Source: an uncultured Oscillospiraceae bacterium (GTDB taxonomy: Bacteria > Bacillota > Clostridia > Oscillospirales > Ruminococcaceae). Taken from it: a stretch of 27,588 bases of DNA. Of this stretch, positions 14,792 through 22,031 are shown one piece after another. Position 1 is the first letter of the stretch. Each line of letters starts with the position of its first letter. Position numbers and translations under genes: made by a program. The notes below the pieces were generated by a model. The model was not told the origin of the DNA. It worked only from the letters and a program-made list of their open reading frames with translations, and made no database searches. The stretch covers positions 1-27,588 of the forward strand of contig USBC01000004.1 in assembly GCA_900552845.1 (NCBI GenBank), written 5' to 3'.

Positions 14792-15484
14792 TCAAAGCAG
14801 ATTGCCTAATAGCGGGGCGATTACCACCGTCAGCAGAGCGGTGATCACCAGCGAAAGACTTGCCATCGCACCCTCTACCTCCCCCAGCTCCAGTGCACGT
14901 ACGGTGCCAAAGGCATGGCTGCCGCAGCCCAGCGCGACCCCTTGCGCCACGCGGTCGGTCACCCGGAACAGCCGCAGCACCTGCGGGCCGATCATATTGC
15001 CAAGCAGCCCTGTTACCGAGATGGCAGTCATAGTAATACCGCCGATGCCGCCCAGTTCCTCCGCCAGCGGCATACCCACTGCTCCCGTCACCGATTTCGG
15101 CAGCAGCGTTACATAGTCGCTGTGCCCCAGTCGAAACAGAAGTGCTACCACCGTAACGCACAGGGCGTTCACCACGACGCCGCTCACAATGCCGGCGACG
15201 ATTGCCAACGGATATTCCCGCAGCTTCTGGATCTGCCGGTACAGCGGCAGTGCCAGGCAGGCGGTGGCAGGGGTCAGCAGGTAGGTGAGGTATTGGGCAC
15301 TTTGGTTGTAGGCGTCATAGTCAATGTCCAGTACCAACAGCAGGACGATCATCAGCACCAGACAGATCAGCATGGGATTTGCCAGCGGGTGGTTCAGCCG
15401 CCTGCCGATGACATTGGCAAGCACATAGACCAAAAGAGTCAGCGCTGCGCCAAAGTAGGCGGAAAAGGCAATATAGTCATTCAT
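14792..15484 (-). CDS. lrgB: LrgB family protein
   Basis: A 230-residue membrane protein of the LrgB/CidB/YohK family with about six hydrophobic segments. Typical family sequences are seen in NALCVTVVALLFRLGH, VTLLPKSVTGAVGMPLAEELGGI, and the C-terminal SHAFGTVRALELGEVEGAMASLS. LrgA/LrgB pairs have been linked to murein hydrolase control and, in some bacteria, to transport of pyruvate or glycolate-type acids. The ATG at 15484 overlaps the end of the lrgA frame by 8 nt, so translation is probably coupled. It ends the probable MGMT-MscS-LrgA-LrgB operon. Confidence 0.92.
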   Translation of the reverse strand: MNDYIAFSAYFGAALTLLVYVLANVIGRRLNHPLANPMLICLVLMIVLLLVLDIDYDAYNQSAQYLTYLLTPATACLALPLYRQIQKLREYPLAIVAGIVSGVVVNALCVTVVALLFRLGHSDYVTLLPKSVTGAVGMPLAEELGGIGGITMTAISVTGLLGNMIGPQVLRLFRVTDRVAQGVALGCGSHAFGTVRALELGEVEGAMASLSLVITALLTVVIAPLLGNLL

Positions 15485-15854
15485 GGCTCTTGCCCTCCCT
15501 GCGGTTTTTTTCTTCCTGCTTGCCTACCGCCTGCGCCGCTTTGCCGCTCAAGCCGATCACCAGAACGGTTCCGATGGTAGCAACCAGCAAAAGCGGCACG
15601 GCAAGAGATGCCAGCCGATCCAACCGCGCCACCAGCGCAATGGTGGGTGCGACAAACAGCACCGGCATAATGGTAATGAGGAAGTCCGCCGTTGTTTCGA
15701 TCTGTTCCGGACGGATTCCCCCCGTCAGCAATGCCGCCAGCATCAAAAGAAGTCCGTACACACTGGCAGGAATGGGCAGAGGCAGAAAATATTTGATAAG
15801 CTCCGCCGCAGCGCACACCGCGGCGATAATAGCAGATTGCTTCAGAATTTTCAT
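15477..15854 (-). CDS. lrgA: CidA/LrgA family protein
   Basis: A 125-residue holin-like membrane protein of the LrgA/CidA family with four hydrophobic segments. The family core IPASVYGLLLMLAALLTG and the PVLFVAPTIALV segment are present, followed by a charged C-terminal tail (GKQEEKNRREGKSHE). It probably acts with LrgB, whose start it overlaps. It is 52 bp downstream of the mscS stop on the same strand. The ribosome site (AAAGGA) is weak and slightly distant, suggesting modest or coupled translation. Confidence 0.9.
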   Translation of the reverse strand: MKILKQSAIIAAVCAAAELIKYFLPLPIPASVYGLLLMLAALLTGGIRPEQIETTADFLITIMPVLFVAPTIALVARLDRLASLAVPLLLVATIGTVLVIGLSGKAAQAVGKQEEKNRREGKSHE

Positions 15855-15906
15855 AGGGGTCTTGTTTTATCCTTTGTGTTGCAAAATTGGCGGAACGGGG
15901 GACAGC

Positions 15907-16788
15907 TTACCGGATTACATGAACATCAAGCTGGTTAAAGGGAATAGAGATCCCGTTCTTGTCCAGTGTTTCTTTAATCGCCTGATTGATGCTCCAAGCC
16001 TCGTCCCAATAGTCTGAGGTCTTTACCCAGTAGTGCAGTCCCAGCACCACGCTGCTTTCTCCCAACTCCTTCACATATACCAGTGCCTTTTCGGGATTTA
16101 CCAGCGGCTTGCGGCTTTTTATCAGCTCGGTCAGCAGGGCGATGGCGCGTGCAGTATCGGCTTCGTAGGCAATTCCCACCGTTGTGGCAAGCCGGCGTAC
16201 CGGCAGCACATTATAATTGGTGATATTCCCGGCAGAAAGACTGCCATTGGGAATGGTGATGATTTTGTTGTCAGCCATGCGCAGTGTGGTGAAGAACAGC
16301 CCGATCTCCACCACAGTTCCTTCAATGTCCGAAGCGGTCTTGATGTAGTCGCCGGTTTTAAAAGGGTGCAGGAACATGATGATCAGCCCACCTGCAAAGT
16401 TGGAAAGACTCCCCTGCAGTGCCAGACCGACTGTTACGCCGATGGAGCCGAGCAGCGCCACGAAGCTCGCTGTCGGCACTCCCAGAAAATCTGCAATGAT
16501 ATAGATGAGCAGCGCCCACAGCCCCATCCGCACCAGTGAGCGTACAAATTTTGCCACACCGGGGTCTATTTTCGTCTTGTTGTCCAGGAGCGCCACGCGG
16601 CTCAAAAAATGCTCGATGAGCCACCGCCCAACAAAGAAAATGATAAGTGCCAGCACAATATGCCACAGCGCGCTCAGCACCACCGGCGAGGCGCTTTTTA
16701 CAAATTTTTGAATTGCCGTCAGTGATTCATGGATATCCGGCACATCCGGCAGGTCAGCGGTGGTTGCTGTCAGTGCAAAAAATCTCAT
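15907..16788 (-). CDS. Small-conductance mechanosensitive channel, MscS family
   Basis: A 293-residue channel that opens when membrane tension rises, releasing solutes during osmotic downshock. Three membrane helices occupy about residues 40-150. The pore helix is the diagnostic Ala/Gly-rich SFVALLGSIGVTVGLALQGS followed by LSNFAGGLIIMF, and the beta domain begins with KTGDYI. The cytoplasmic cage follows (VEIGLFFTTLRMADNKIITIPNG). AAGGAGAG lies 5 nt before the ATG. It starts 18 bp after the MGMT-like stop, so the two genes appear co-transcribed. Confidence 0.95.
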   Translation of the reverse strand: MRFFALTATTADLPDVPDIHESLTAIQKFVKSASPVVLSALWHIVLALIIFFVGRWLIEHFLSRVALLDNKTKIDPGVAKFVRSLVRMGLWALLIYIIADFLGVPTASFVALLGSIGVTVGLALQGSLSNFAGGLIIMFLHPFKTGDYIKTASDIEGTVVEIGLFFTTLRMADNKIITIPNGSLSAGNITNYNVLPVRRLATTVGIAYEADTARAIALLTELIKSRKPLVNPEKALVYVKELGESSVVLGLHYWVKTSDYWDEAWSINQAIKETLDKNGISIPFNQLDVHVIR

Positions 16789-16806
16789 ACTACTCTCCTT
16801 GCTTTG

Positions 16807-17133
16807 TTACTGCATTTCGTTTTCGCCCGCCCAAAGGTGGCGGGACATATCCACCCGTCCGTCCGGCAGAAAGGTGATTCCCTCAGCCTCCAGCAGCGCC
16901 CGCTGCGCCCCTGCTCCGCCAAAGGCAAAACCCGGTGCCAAGCTGCCATCGTGGAATACCACACGATGACAGGGCGTATTGGTGGGGTCCGGATTGCGGT
17001 GCAGCGCCCCGCCCACGATGCGGGAAGCCCGCGGACTGCCTGCCAGCAGCGCAATTTGTCCGTAGGTGGAGACACGACCGGCAGGGATACGGCGTACCGC
17101 AGCATACACCGCCGCATAAAAGCCGTTTGCCAT
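16807..17133 (-). CDS. MGMT family / alkyltransferase-like protein
   Basis: A 108-residue single-domain protein of the DNA-binding (C-terminal) domain of O6-alkylguanine-DNA methyltransferase. The helix-turn-helix region is RVSTYGQIALLAGSPRASRIVGGAL with the arginine finger (R38), and the PCHRV motif is at 54-58 with Cys55, the alkyl acceptor in true methyltransferases. The N-terminal domain of Ada/Ogt is missing, and the C-terminus (LLEAEGITFLPDGRVDM then HLW) looks like the alkyltransferase-like (ATL) group, most of which have Trp or Ala in place of Cys. It may therefore repair lesions itself or flag them. AAGGGAGGG precedes the ATG. First gene of the MscS-LrgAB unit. Confidence 0.85.
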   Translation of the reverse strand: MANGFYAAVYAAVRRIPAGRVSTYGQIALLAGSPRASRIVGGALHRNPDPTNTPCHRVVFHDGSLAPGFAFGGAGAQRALLEAEGITFLPDGRVDMSRHLWAGENEMQ

Positions 17134-17170
17134 TTGCGATTCCCTCCCTTGCCTTTATTCCTAATTTTTT

Positions 17171-17199
17171 ATTATAGCATGTCCTTCCCTGTTTGTCGA
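17171..17199 (-). promoter_or_regulatory. Promoter of the MGMT-mscS-lrgAB unit
   Basis: On the minus strand TCGACA (17194-17199), a 17-bp spacer and TATAAT (17171-17176) preceded by TGC form a good extended -10 sigma-A promoter about 40 bp before the MGMT-like ATG. Confidence 0.75.
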
Positions 17200-17251
17200 G
17201 AAATCCCTGCGCTCTGGTGCCCTTATTGATAGACTCACCGGATTGGCTCCG

Positions 17252-17332
17252 GCGCCCGCAGGGCGCTCCGGCGCAGCCGGAGCCGACAGCTTCGCTGTCG
17301 AAGCCGCCTGTGGCGGCTTGCCCTGCGGGCGC
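17252..17332. repeat. Cloverleaf palindromic repeat, copy 2 (perfect)
   Basis: An 81-bp element in which every base outside three 3-nt loops is paired. Outer stem: GCGCCCGCAGGGC (17252-17264) with GCCCTGCGGGCGC (17320-17332), 13 bp. Hairpin 1: GCTCCGGC/GCCGGAGC (17265-17283, loop GCA). Hairpin 2: CGACAGC/GCTGTCG (17284-17300, loop TTC). Hairpin 3: AAGCCGCC/GGCGGCTT (17301-17319, loop TGT). It lies between the divergent MGMT and trkA promoters, outside both. The outer-stem core is the same as in copy 1, while the inner arms differ in sequence. Confidence 0.92.
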
Positions 17333-17347
17333 TATTTTCCCCACCTC

Positions 17348-17376
17348 TTGCAAATCGCCGCCGAAGGCGTTAAAAT
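17348..17376 (+). promoter_or_regulatory. Probable promoter of trkA
   Basis: TTGCAA (17348-17353), a 17-bp spacer and TAAAAT (17371-17376) lie about 48 bp upstream of the trkA ATG and 15 bp after the cloverleaf element. Confidence 0.6.
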
Positions 17377-17423
17377 AAAACCGTATCGGTTCACCCAATA
17401 CTGCAAGGGAGAAGCAAATTATT

Positions 17424-18785
17424 ATGAGGATTGTGATTGTCGGAATAGGAAAGGTTGGGCGTGCATTGGCGGAGCATCTCTCCAGAGAGGGACATGATGT
17501 TGCTGCAATCGATAATCGTCCGGGAATGGCGGAGCGACTGGCAGACGAGCTGGACGTTTTGGGCATCGAGGGCAACGGCGCCGCCTATACCACTCAGCAG
17601 CAGGCGCGTGCGGGGCAGGCGGATCTGGTCATTGCCGCTACCAGCGAAGATGAGGTCAATATCCTTGCCTGCATGACCGCCAAAAAACTGGGGGCAAAGA
17701 ATACCATCGCACGGGTGCGCAGCGTCGAGTATGAGCGTCAGATCCGCTTTATGCAGCAGGAGATGGGACTTTCCCTTTGCATCAATCCGGAACGGGAAAC
17801 AGCCCGTGACATCGCCCGTATTCTGCGCTTTCCGGCAGTCGCCAAAGTGGAGACCTTTGCCAAAGGTCGTGTGGAGTTGGTTGAGTACCACATTCCGCAG
17901 GGCAGCCGACTGGACGGAATGGCGCTTAAAGATGTCGCTTCCTCCCTCCATGTCAAGGTGTTGGTCTGCGCCGTCCGCCGCGGCGAGGAGGTCGTCATTC
18001 CCGACGGCAGCTATGTGTTAGGGGCAGGTGACTGCATCAGCGTTACCGCCAAGCCGCAGGAGCTGGAAAATTTCTTCCGTGCGCTGGGCGTATTCCGTGA
18101 CCATGCCCGCAATGTAATGATTGTGGGGGCAGGGCGCATTACCCGCTTTTTGGCGGAGCAGCTCAGCCAGATGAAGATGCGGGTGCGCGTTGTTGACCGG
18201 GACGAGCAGCGCTGCGTTGATCTCAGCGAGGCGGTTCCCACCACGCTGGTCATTCACGGCGATGCCACCGATGTTCACCTGCTGGCAGAGGAGGGGCTGG
18301 ACGACTCCGATGCATTTGTGGCACTTACCGGTCTGGACGAACTCAATATTATGCTGGCAATGTATGCCCGCTGTCATAATGTCGAATGTTCGGTTGCCAA
18401 AGTCAACCGCAATTCCTTTACCGAGCTGATCAATAAGACTGCCATCGTGGAGAGTACCGTTTCTACCAGCGTCGTCACTGTCAGCCGCATTTTGCAGTAT
18501 GTCCGCGCCATGGAAAACAGTACCGGCGGAGGAGTGATCGCACTGCACCGCATGGTGGAAAATCAGGTTGAGGCACTGGAATTCCACATCACCGCGGATT
18601 CGCCGCTTGTCGGCGTCCCGTTCAAGGAGCTTTCCACTCGTCCCAATGTGTTGGTGGGCTGTATTACCCGTCCCAACGGACAGGTTATCATTCCATCCGG
18701 CAACGATGCCTTGCAGGCGGGTGATTCCGCCATTGTCATCACCACCCTTACCGGTCTGCGGGATATTCAGGATATTCTTGCCTGA
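17424..18785 (+). CDS. trkA: Trk potassium uptake system regulatory subunit TrkA
   Basis: A 453-residue cytoplasmic protein with two tandem RCK units, each a Rossmann (TrkA_N) domain plus a TrkA_C domain. It gates the TrkH/KtrB-type K+ channel in response to NAD(H) or nucleotides. The first nucleotide-binding motif is GIGKVG (about 7-12) and the second VGAGRITRFLAEQL (about 234-247), followed by VVDRDEQRC. TrkA_C domains end at about 220 and 453. The cognate membrane subunit TrkH is not in the window. AAGGGAG lies upstream of the ATG. The gene is monocistronic, with a promoter after the cloverleaf repeat. Confidence 0.95.
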   Translation: MRIVIVGIGKVGRALAEHLSREGHDVAAIDNRPGMAERLADELDVLGIEGNGAAYTTQQQARAGQADLVIAATSEDEVNILACMTAKKLGAKNTIARVRSVEYERQIRFMQQEMGLSLCINPERETARDIARILRFPAVAKVETFAKGRVELVEYHIPQGSRLDGMALKDVASSLHVKVLVCAVRRGEEVVIPDGSYVLGAGDCISVTAKPQELENFFRALGVFRDHARNVMIVGAGRITRFLAEQLSQMKMRVRVVDRDEQRCVDLSEAVPTTLVIHGDATDVHLLAEEGLDDSDAFVALTGLDELNIMLAMYARCHNVECSVAKVNRNSFTELINKTAIVESTVSTSVVTVSRILQYVRAMENSTGGGVIALHRMVENQVEALEFHITADSPLVGVPFKELSTRPNVLVGCITRPNGQVIIPSGNDALQAGDSAIVITTLTGLRDIQDILA

Positions 18786-18808
18786 CCGCTAAAAAACACG
18801 CTTTTTGC

Positions 18809-18836
18809 CGCTCCGTGCCCAGTAGGTCACGGGGCG
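18809..18836 (+). terminator. Possible trkA terminator hairpin
   Basis: CGCTCCGTG and CACGGGGCG (18809-18836, one T-G pair, 10-nt loop) form a stem 24 bp after the stop. No clean T-run follows, only CTTCACATATTTG, so termination is uncertain. Confidence 0.4.
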
Positions 18837-18891
18837 CTTCACATATTTGTTATTTTCGTAACAAATTTATCCCGAAAAGTTGCAATAATGT

Positions 18892-18920
18892 TTGTAACCG
18901 GAGGATAAATGTATTATAAT
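18892..18920 (+). promoter_or_regulatory. Sigma-A promoter of the hprK leader
   Basis: TTGTAA (18892-18897), a 17-bp spacer and a perfect TATAAT (18915-18920) give a strong promoter. The start would be about 18927, leaving a leader of about 250 nt before the hprK ATG at 19177. That is far longer than needed for a ribosome site. Confidence 0.75.
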
Positions 18921-18927
18921 ATATCGT

Positions 18928-19128
18928 GTATCGTCTTTACTTGGCAGTCCTGACAAGGCAATAGCTGCATGACTTTATGCGGAGCAAGAGCCGACGATAT
19001 TCCGCCAAGCAAAGCCCGCTTTTTTCTTGCGGTGAAAAAATGGCTGCTTTCCTCAACCGGCGGGCGCGCCCTGCGCTGCCGTCGTGCTGACCCTGACGGG
19101 CAGCCCTCCCCGCTGCGGACGCGCCCGC
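18928..19128 (+). ncRNA. Candidate structured leader RNA upstream of hprK
   Basis: Downstream of the promoter, TATCGTC (18929-18935) can pair with GACGATA (18993-18999). CTTGGC (18940-18945) can pair with GCCAAG (19004-19009). The two helices cross, which is a pseudoknot arrangement. Between them is a small hairpin (GCAT-gactt-ATGC region, 18964-18984). The 19002-19009 strand can alternatively pair with CTTGCGG (19026-19032), which would break the pseudoknot. Six Ts lie at 19020-19025. A second structure follows: GCGGGCGCG/CGCGCCCGC (19060-19068, 19120-19128) enclosing CTGCC-GTC/GAC-GGGCAG. I do not recognise a known riboswitch class. The pairing is seen by eye only. Confidence 0.45.
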
Positions 19129-19176
19129 AGCCCCAACTTCCATCGCCGTTCCATTACCGGAAAGAGAGGAATACCT

Positions 19177-20109
19177 ATGTCACATCAGTACACCGTAGCA
19201 TTGGAAAAGCTCATTAGGGATTTGAACCTGCAGGTGCTGTATTACCCGCAGACCGAGGAGGAGATTCTGGTCAGCCATGCTGAGCTGATGCGCCCCGGTC
19301 TTGCCTTTACCGGCTTTTTTGAGGGCTTTGTTCCGGCGCGGATCAATATGATTGGTCGCACCGAGCTTTCCTACCTGGAAACCCTTTCGCCGGAAGCGCT
19401 GCGCCGCAGTTTGGAGGGCTTTTTGTCCCGCAGCCCTAAGGCGGTCATTATCACGCAGGAATTTTCCTTTCGTCCGCTTTTTCTGGAGCTGGCAAGGAAG
19501 TACAGCGTTCCGCTTCTCCAATCGCCGGAAAATACCACCCATATGGCGGCGCAGCTCAATGCCAAGCTGAGCTTGGAGCTGGCGCCCCGCACCACTGTCC
19601 ACGGCGTTTTGATGGAGATTTACGGCGAGGGCGTACTGCTCACCGGTGATTCCGGCGTCGGCAAAAGTGAAACAGCGCTGGAGCTTCTCAAGCGCGGTCA
19701 CCGCCTTATCGCCGATGACGCCGTGGAGGTGCGCCGTGTTTCCAACACCACGCTGGTCGGCTCCGCCCCTGATAATATCCGTCATTACATGGAGCTGCGT
19801 GGGGTCGGAATCATCAATGTCAGCCGGCTGTTCGGCGTCGGCTCCGTCAAAAATACCGCCAACGTCAATTTTGTGATACAGCTGGAGCCATACGATCCCG
19901 AAAAGGTTTATGACCGCATTGGCTTGGAGGAGGAAACGACTACTGTTTTGGGCATGAAGGTGCCTGCCGCCACTATTCCGGTCAAAACCGGCCGCAACCT
20001 TGCCGTCATCATCGAGGTTGCCACCATGAACTACCGCCAGCGTGCCATGGGTAATAATTCCGCCCGTGAGCTGATGGAGCAGCTTGGCCTTTCCGAAGAT
20101 CAGGCTTGA
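19177..20109 (+). CDS. hprK: HPr kinase/phosphorylase
   Basis: A 310-residue bifunctional enzyme that phosphorylates Ser46 of HPr with ATP or PPi, and reverses this, to signal carbon status to CcpA-type control. The P-loop GDSGVGKS is at 157-164, His142 (VHGVLMEIYG) and the following DDAVEV are in the catalytic region, and the family signature ELRGVGIINVSRLFG is present. The N-terminal HPrK_N domain occupies about 1-125. The start at 19177 is chosen because AGAGAGGA lies 6 nt upstream; an earlier in-frame ATG at 19084 lies within the structured leader. First gene of an hprK-murB-whiA run (21-bp and 57-bp gaps). Confidence 0.96.
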   Translation: MSHQYTVALEKLIRDLNLQVLYYPQTEEEILVSHAELMRPGLAFTGFFEGFVPARINMIGRTELSYLETLSPEALRRSLEGFLSRSPKAVIITQEFSFRPLFLELARKYSVPLLQSPENTTHMAAQLNAKLSLELAPRTTVHGVLMEIYGEGVLLTGDSGVGKSETALELLKRGHRLIADDAVEVRRVSNTTLVGSAPDNIRHYMELRGVGIINVSRLFGVGSVKNTANVNFVIQLEPYDPEKVYDRIGLEEETTTVLGMKVPAATIPVKTGRNLAVIIEVATMNYRQRAMGNNSARELMEQLGLSEDQA

Positions 20110-20130
20110 CCCGCGAAAGGAGCGACCGTT

Positions 20131-21021
20131 ATGAACCTACTGGAACAGCTTCATCAGGCAGGGATCCCGCTTGCCGAGCATGAGCTCATGAGCCGCCGCA
20201 CCACCTTCGGCATCGGCGGAGAGGCACTGCTGCTGCGCCCGAATACAAGGGAGGAGCTGCAAACCGCCGTTTCGCTCTGCCGTGCGGCGGGAAAGCCGCC
20301 GTTTATCCTTGGAAGGGGCAGCAATCTGCTGGTCAGCGATGCGGGCATTGCCCGTCCTGTCATTCAGCTGGGCGAGGGCTTTACCGCCGTCACCCGTGAG
20401 GGCAATTCCCTCCGCTGCGGGGCAGGGGCTTCGCTTATCAGCGTCTGCCGTGCCGCCGCAGAGCAATCGCTTTCCGGCATTGAATGGGCTTACGGGATTC
20501 CCGGTTCCCTCGGCGGCGGTATTTACATGAATGCCGGCGCCTACGGCGGCGAGCTGCGGGACGTCCTTACTGAAGTGACCTTCCTTGATGAGGAGGGCAA
20601 ATACCGCACCGTTCCTGCCGCAGAGCTGGGGCTTTCCTACCGCCACAGCATTTTTGAGGAACGGGACTGCGTGATTGTAGAGGCGGTGCTGGCGCTGACC
20701 CCTGCAGAAGAACCGGCGATCCGTGCCGCAATGGAGGACTATATGTCCCGCCGCCGTGAAAAGCAGCCGCTGGAATATGGAAGTGCAGGCTCCACCTTTA
20801 AGCGCCCTGCCGGCAATTATGCCTCCGCTTTGGTAGATCAGTGCGGGCTGAAGGGCCTTTCGGTCGGCGGTGCCGAGGTCAGCACAAAGCATGCAGGCTT
20901 TATCATCAACCGGGGCGGCGCAACCGCAGCCGATGTCAAAAAACTCATTGCCGAGGTGCAGCGTATTGTTCGCGAAAAGACCGGATATACGCTCGAATGT
21001 GAAGTCAAATTTATCGAATGA
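20131..21021 (+). CDS. murB: UDP-N-acetylenolpyruvoylglucosamine reductase
   Basis: A 296-residue flavoenzyme of the cytoplasmic peptidoglycan precursor pathway that reduces UDP-GlcNAc-enolpyruvate to UDP-MurNAc with NADPH. FAD-binding sequences LGRGSNLLVSDAGI (about 64-77) and GIPGSLGGGIYMNAGAYGGE (about 123-142) are clear. The catalytic serine is in GSAGSTFKRP (about 215-224). Its length and lack of the extra insert fit type II MurB. GAAAGGAG is 9 nt before the ATG, and the gene is 21 bp after hprK, so they are likely co-transcribed. Confidence 0.96.
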   Translation: MNLLEQLHQAGIPLAEHELMSRRTTFGIGGEALLLRPNTREELQTAVSLCRAAGKPPFILGRGSNLLVSDAGIARPVIQLGEGFTAVTREGNSLRCGAGASLISVCRAAAEQSLSGIEWAYGIPGSLGGGIYMNAGAYGGELRDVLTEVTFLDEEGKYRTVPAAELGLSYRHSIFEERDCVIVEAVLALTPAEEPAIRAAMEDYMSRRREKQPLEYGSAGSTFKRPAGNYASALVDQCGLKGLSVGGAEVSTKHAGFIINRGGATAADVKKLIAEVQRIVREKTGYTLECEVKFIE

Positions 21022-21078
21022 TCCGTTCGGCGGGCTTGCCGCCGGTTCTGCAAAATCCGTCATCGGAGTGAATATATT

Positions 21079-21972
21079 ATGCCCTCCTTTACCACCGCCG
21101 CCAAAGACGAAATATTATCCAACCGTGCGGTTCGCCAGCACTTTCCCAACCAGCAGTCCTTTGGACTGATGGTTTTTTCCCGTGAATTTTCGGTTTCCAA
21201 AATGCAGATGCTGACCAGGGAGCGCCGCGCCGCGCAGTACTATTCCCAACTGGTGCAAAGCGTCAAGCCGATGAGCGGCACTGTTACCCTGCGGGAGGAA
21301 AAGCTCTCCACCGGTCAGCTTGCCTACCGTGTCACCGTCGACGATATGGCGGATCGTATTGATTTATACAATCACTTTGCCATGCTGTACCCGGAGGGCG
21401 TCACCTTTGAGCTGCTGGGCGGTGATGAGGGGGCAGGAGCCTTTGTAGGCGGCGTATTCCTTGCCTGCGGCACCCTCTCCGATCCCGAAACAAAGTATCA
21501 TTTGGAATTCGCTGTCCCGCGCGAGGAGCTTTTGATGATGCTCGTTGCCCTGCTGCAAGATGTCGGATTCGCTCCGCTTTTGACCCGGCGGCGAGGGCAA
21601 ACCATCGTTTACCTGCACGATAGCTCCCAAATCGAGGATTTGCTCACCTTTATGGGTTGCCCGCTCACTTCGATGGAAATCATGAACGCCAAGATCCTCA
21701 AGGAGCGCCGCAACGCTGCCAACCGTGCCAGCAACTGCGATACTGCCAATATGGATAAGGTCGCCGATGCTGCGGGACAGCAGATCACCGCCATCAATGC
21801 GGTGGGTCTGGACTCTCTCCCGGAGGAGCTACGGACGCTGGCGGAATTGCGTCTGCAAAATCCATTTGATTCCCTGCGCGAGCTGGGGCAAAAGCTCACC
21901 CCGCCGCTTTCCCGCTCCGGCGTCAACCACCGGTTGGAAAAGATACTGGAGCTTGCTGCCAGAAAGGATTGA
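21079..21972 (+). CDS. whiA: DNA-binding protein WhiA
   Basis: A 297-residue WhiA homologue: an N-terminal WhiA_N and LAGLIDADG-like core (about 85-190, with AFVGGVFLACGTLSDPETKYHLEF) and a C-terminal helix-turn-helix (about 245-295, LRLQNPFDSLRELGQKLTPPLSRSG). WhiA controls division or sporulation genes in Actinobacteria and affects division and chromosome segregation in Bacillus. In many Firmicutes it follows rapZ and yvcK; here it follows murB directly, with neither gene between. GGAG is upstream of the ATG at slightly long spacing. It is slightly shorter than typical members. Confidence 0.93.
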   Translation: MPSFTTAAKDEILSNRAVRQHFPNQQSFGLMVFSREFSVSKMQMLTRERRAAQYYSQLVQSVKPMSGTVTLREEKLSTGQLAYRVTVDDMADRIDLYNHFAMLYPEGVTFELLGGDEGAGAFVGGVFLACGTLSDPETKYHLEFAVPREELLMMLVALLQDVGFAPLLTRRRGQTIVYLHDSSQIEDLLTFMGCPLTSMEIMNAKILKERRNAANRASNCDTANMDKVADAAGQQITAINAVGLDSLPEELRTLAELRLQNPFDSLRELGQKLTPPLSRSGVNHRLEKILELAARKD

Positions 21973-22031
21973 CCTGCAAACCCCCGGCACCGCCGGTTGA
22001 AATAAACCCACCCGAAAGGACTGACCGAAAA

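Noticed and set aside
18928..19032. hprK leader as a ZTP (pfl) riboswitch
   Set aside because: A crossing-helix layout and a CCGCC string are suggestive, but the highly conserved ZTP core sequences, as I recall them, are absent.
19084..19176. Longer N-terminal extension of HprK from the ATG at 19084
   Set aside because: The extension lies in a GC-rich hairpin region, lacks a ribosome site, and HprK proteins start near the 19177 ATG, which has AGAGAGGA upstream.
18969..19217. 82-codon open frame in the hprK leader, possibly a leader peptide
   Set aside because: It lacks a ribosome site, is Arg/Pro-rich in its 3' half as expected from a GC-rich hairpin, and runs into the hprK gene in another frame.
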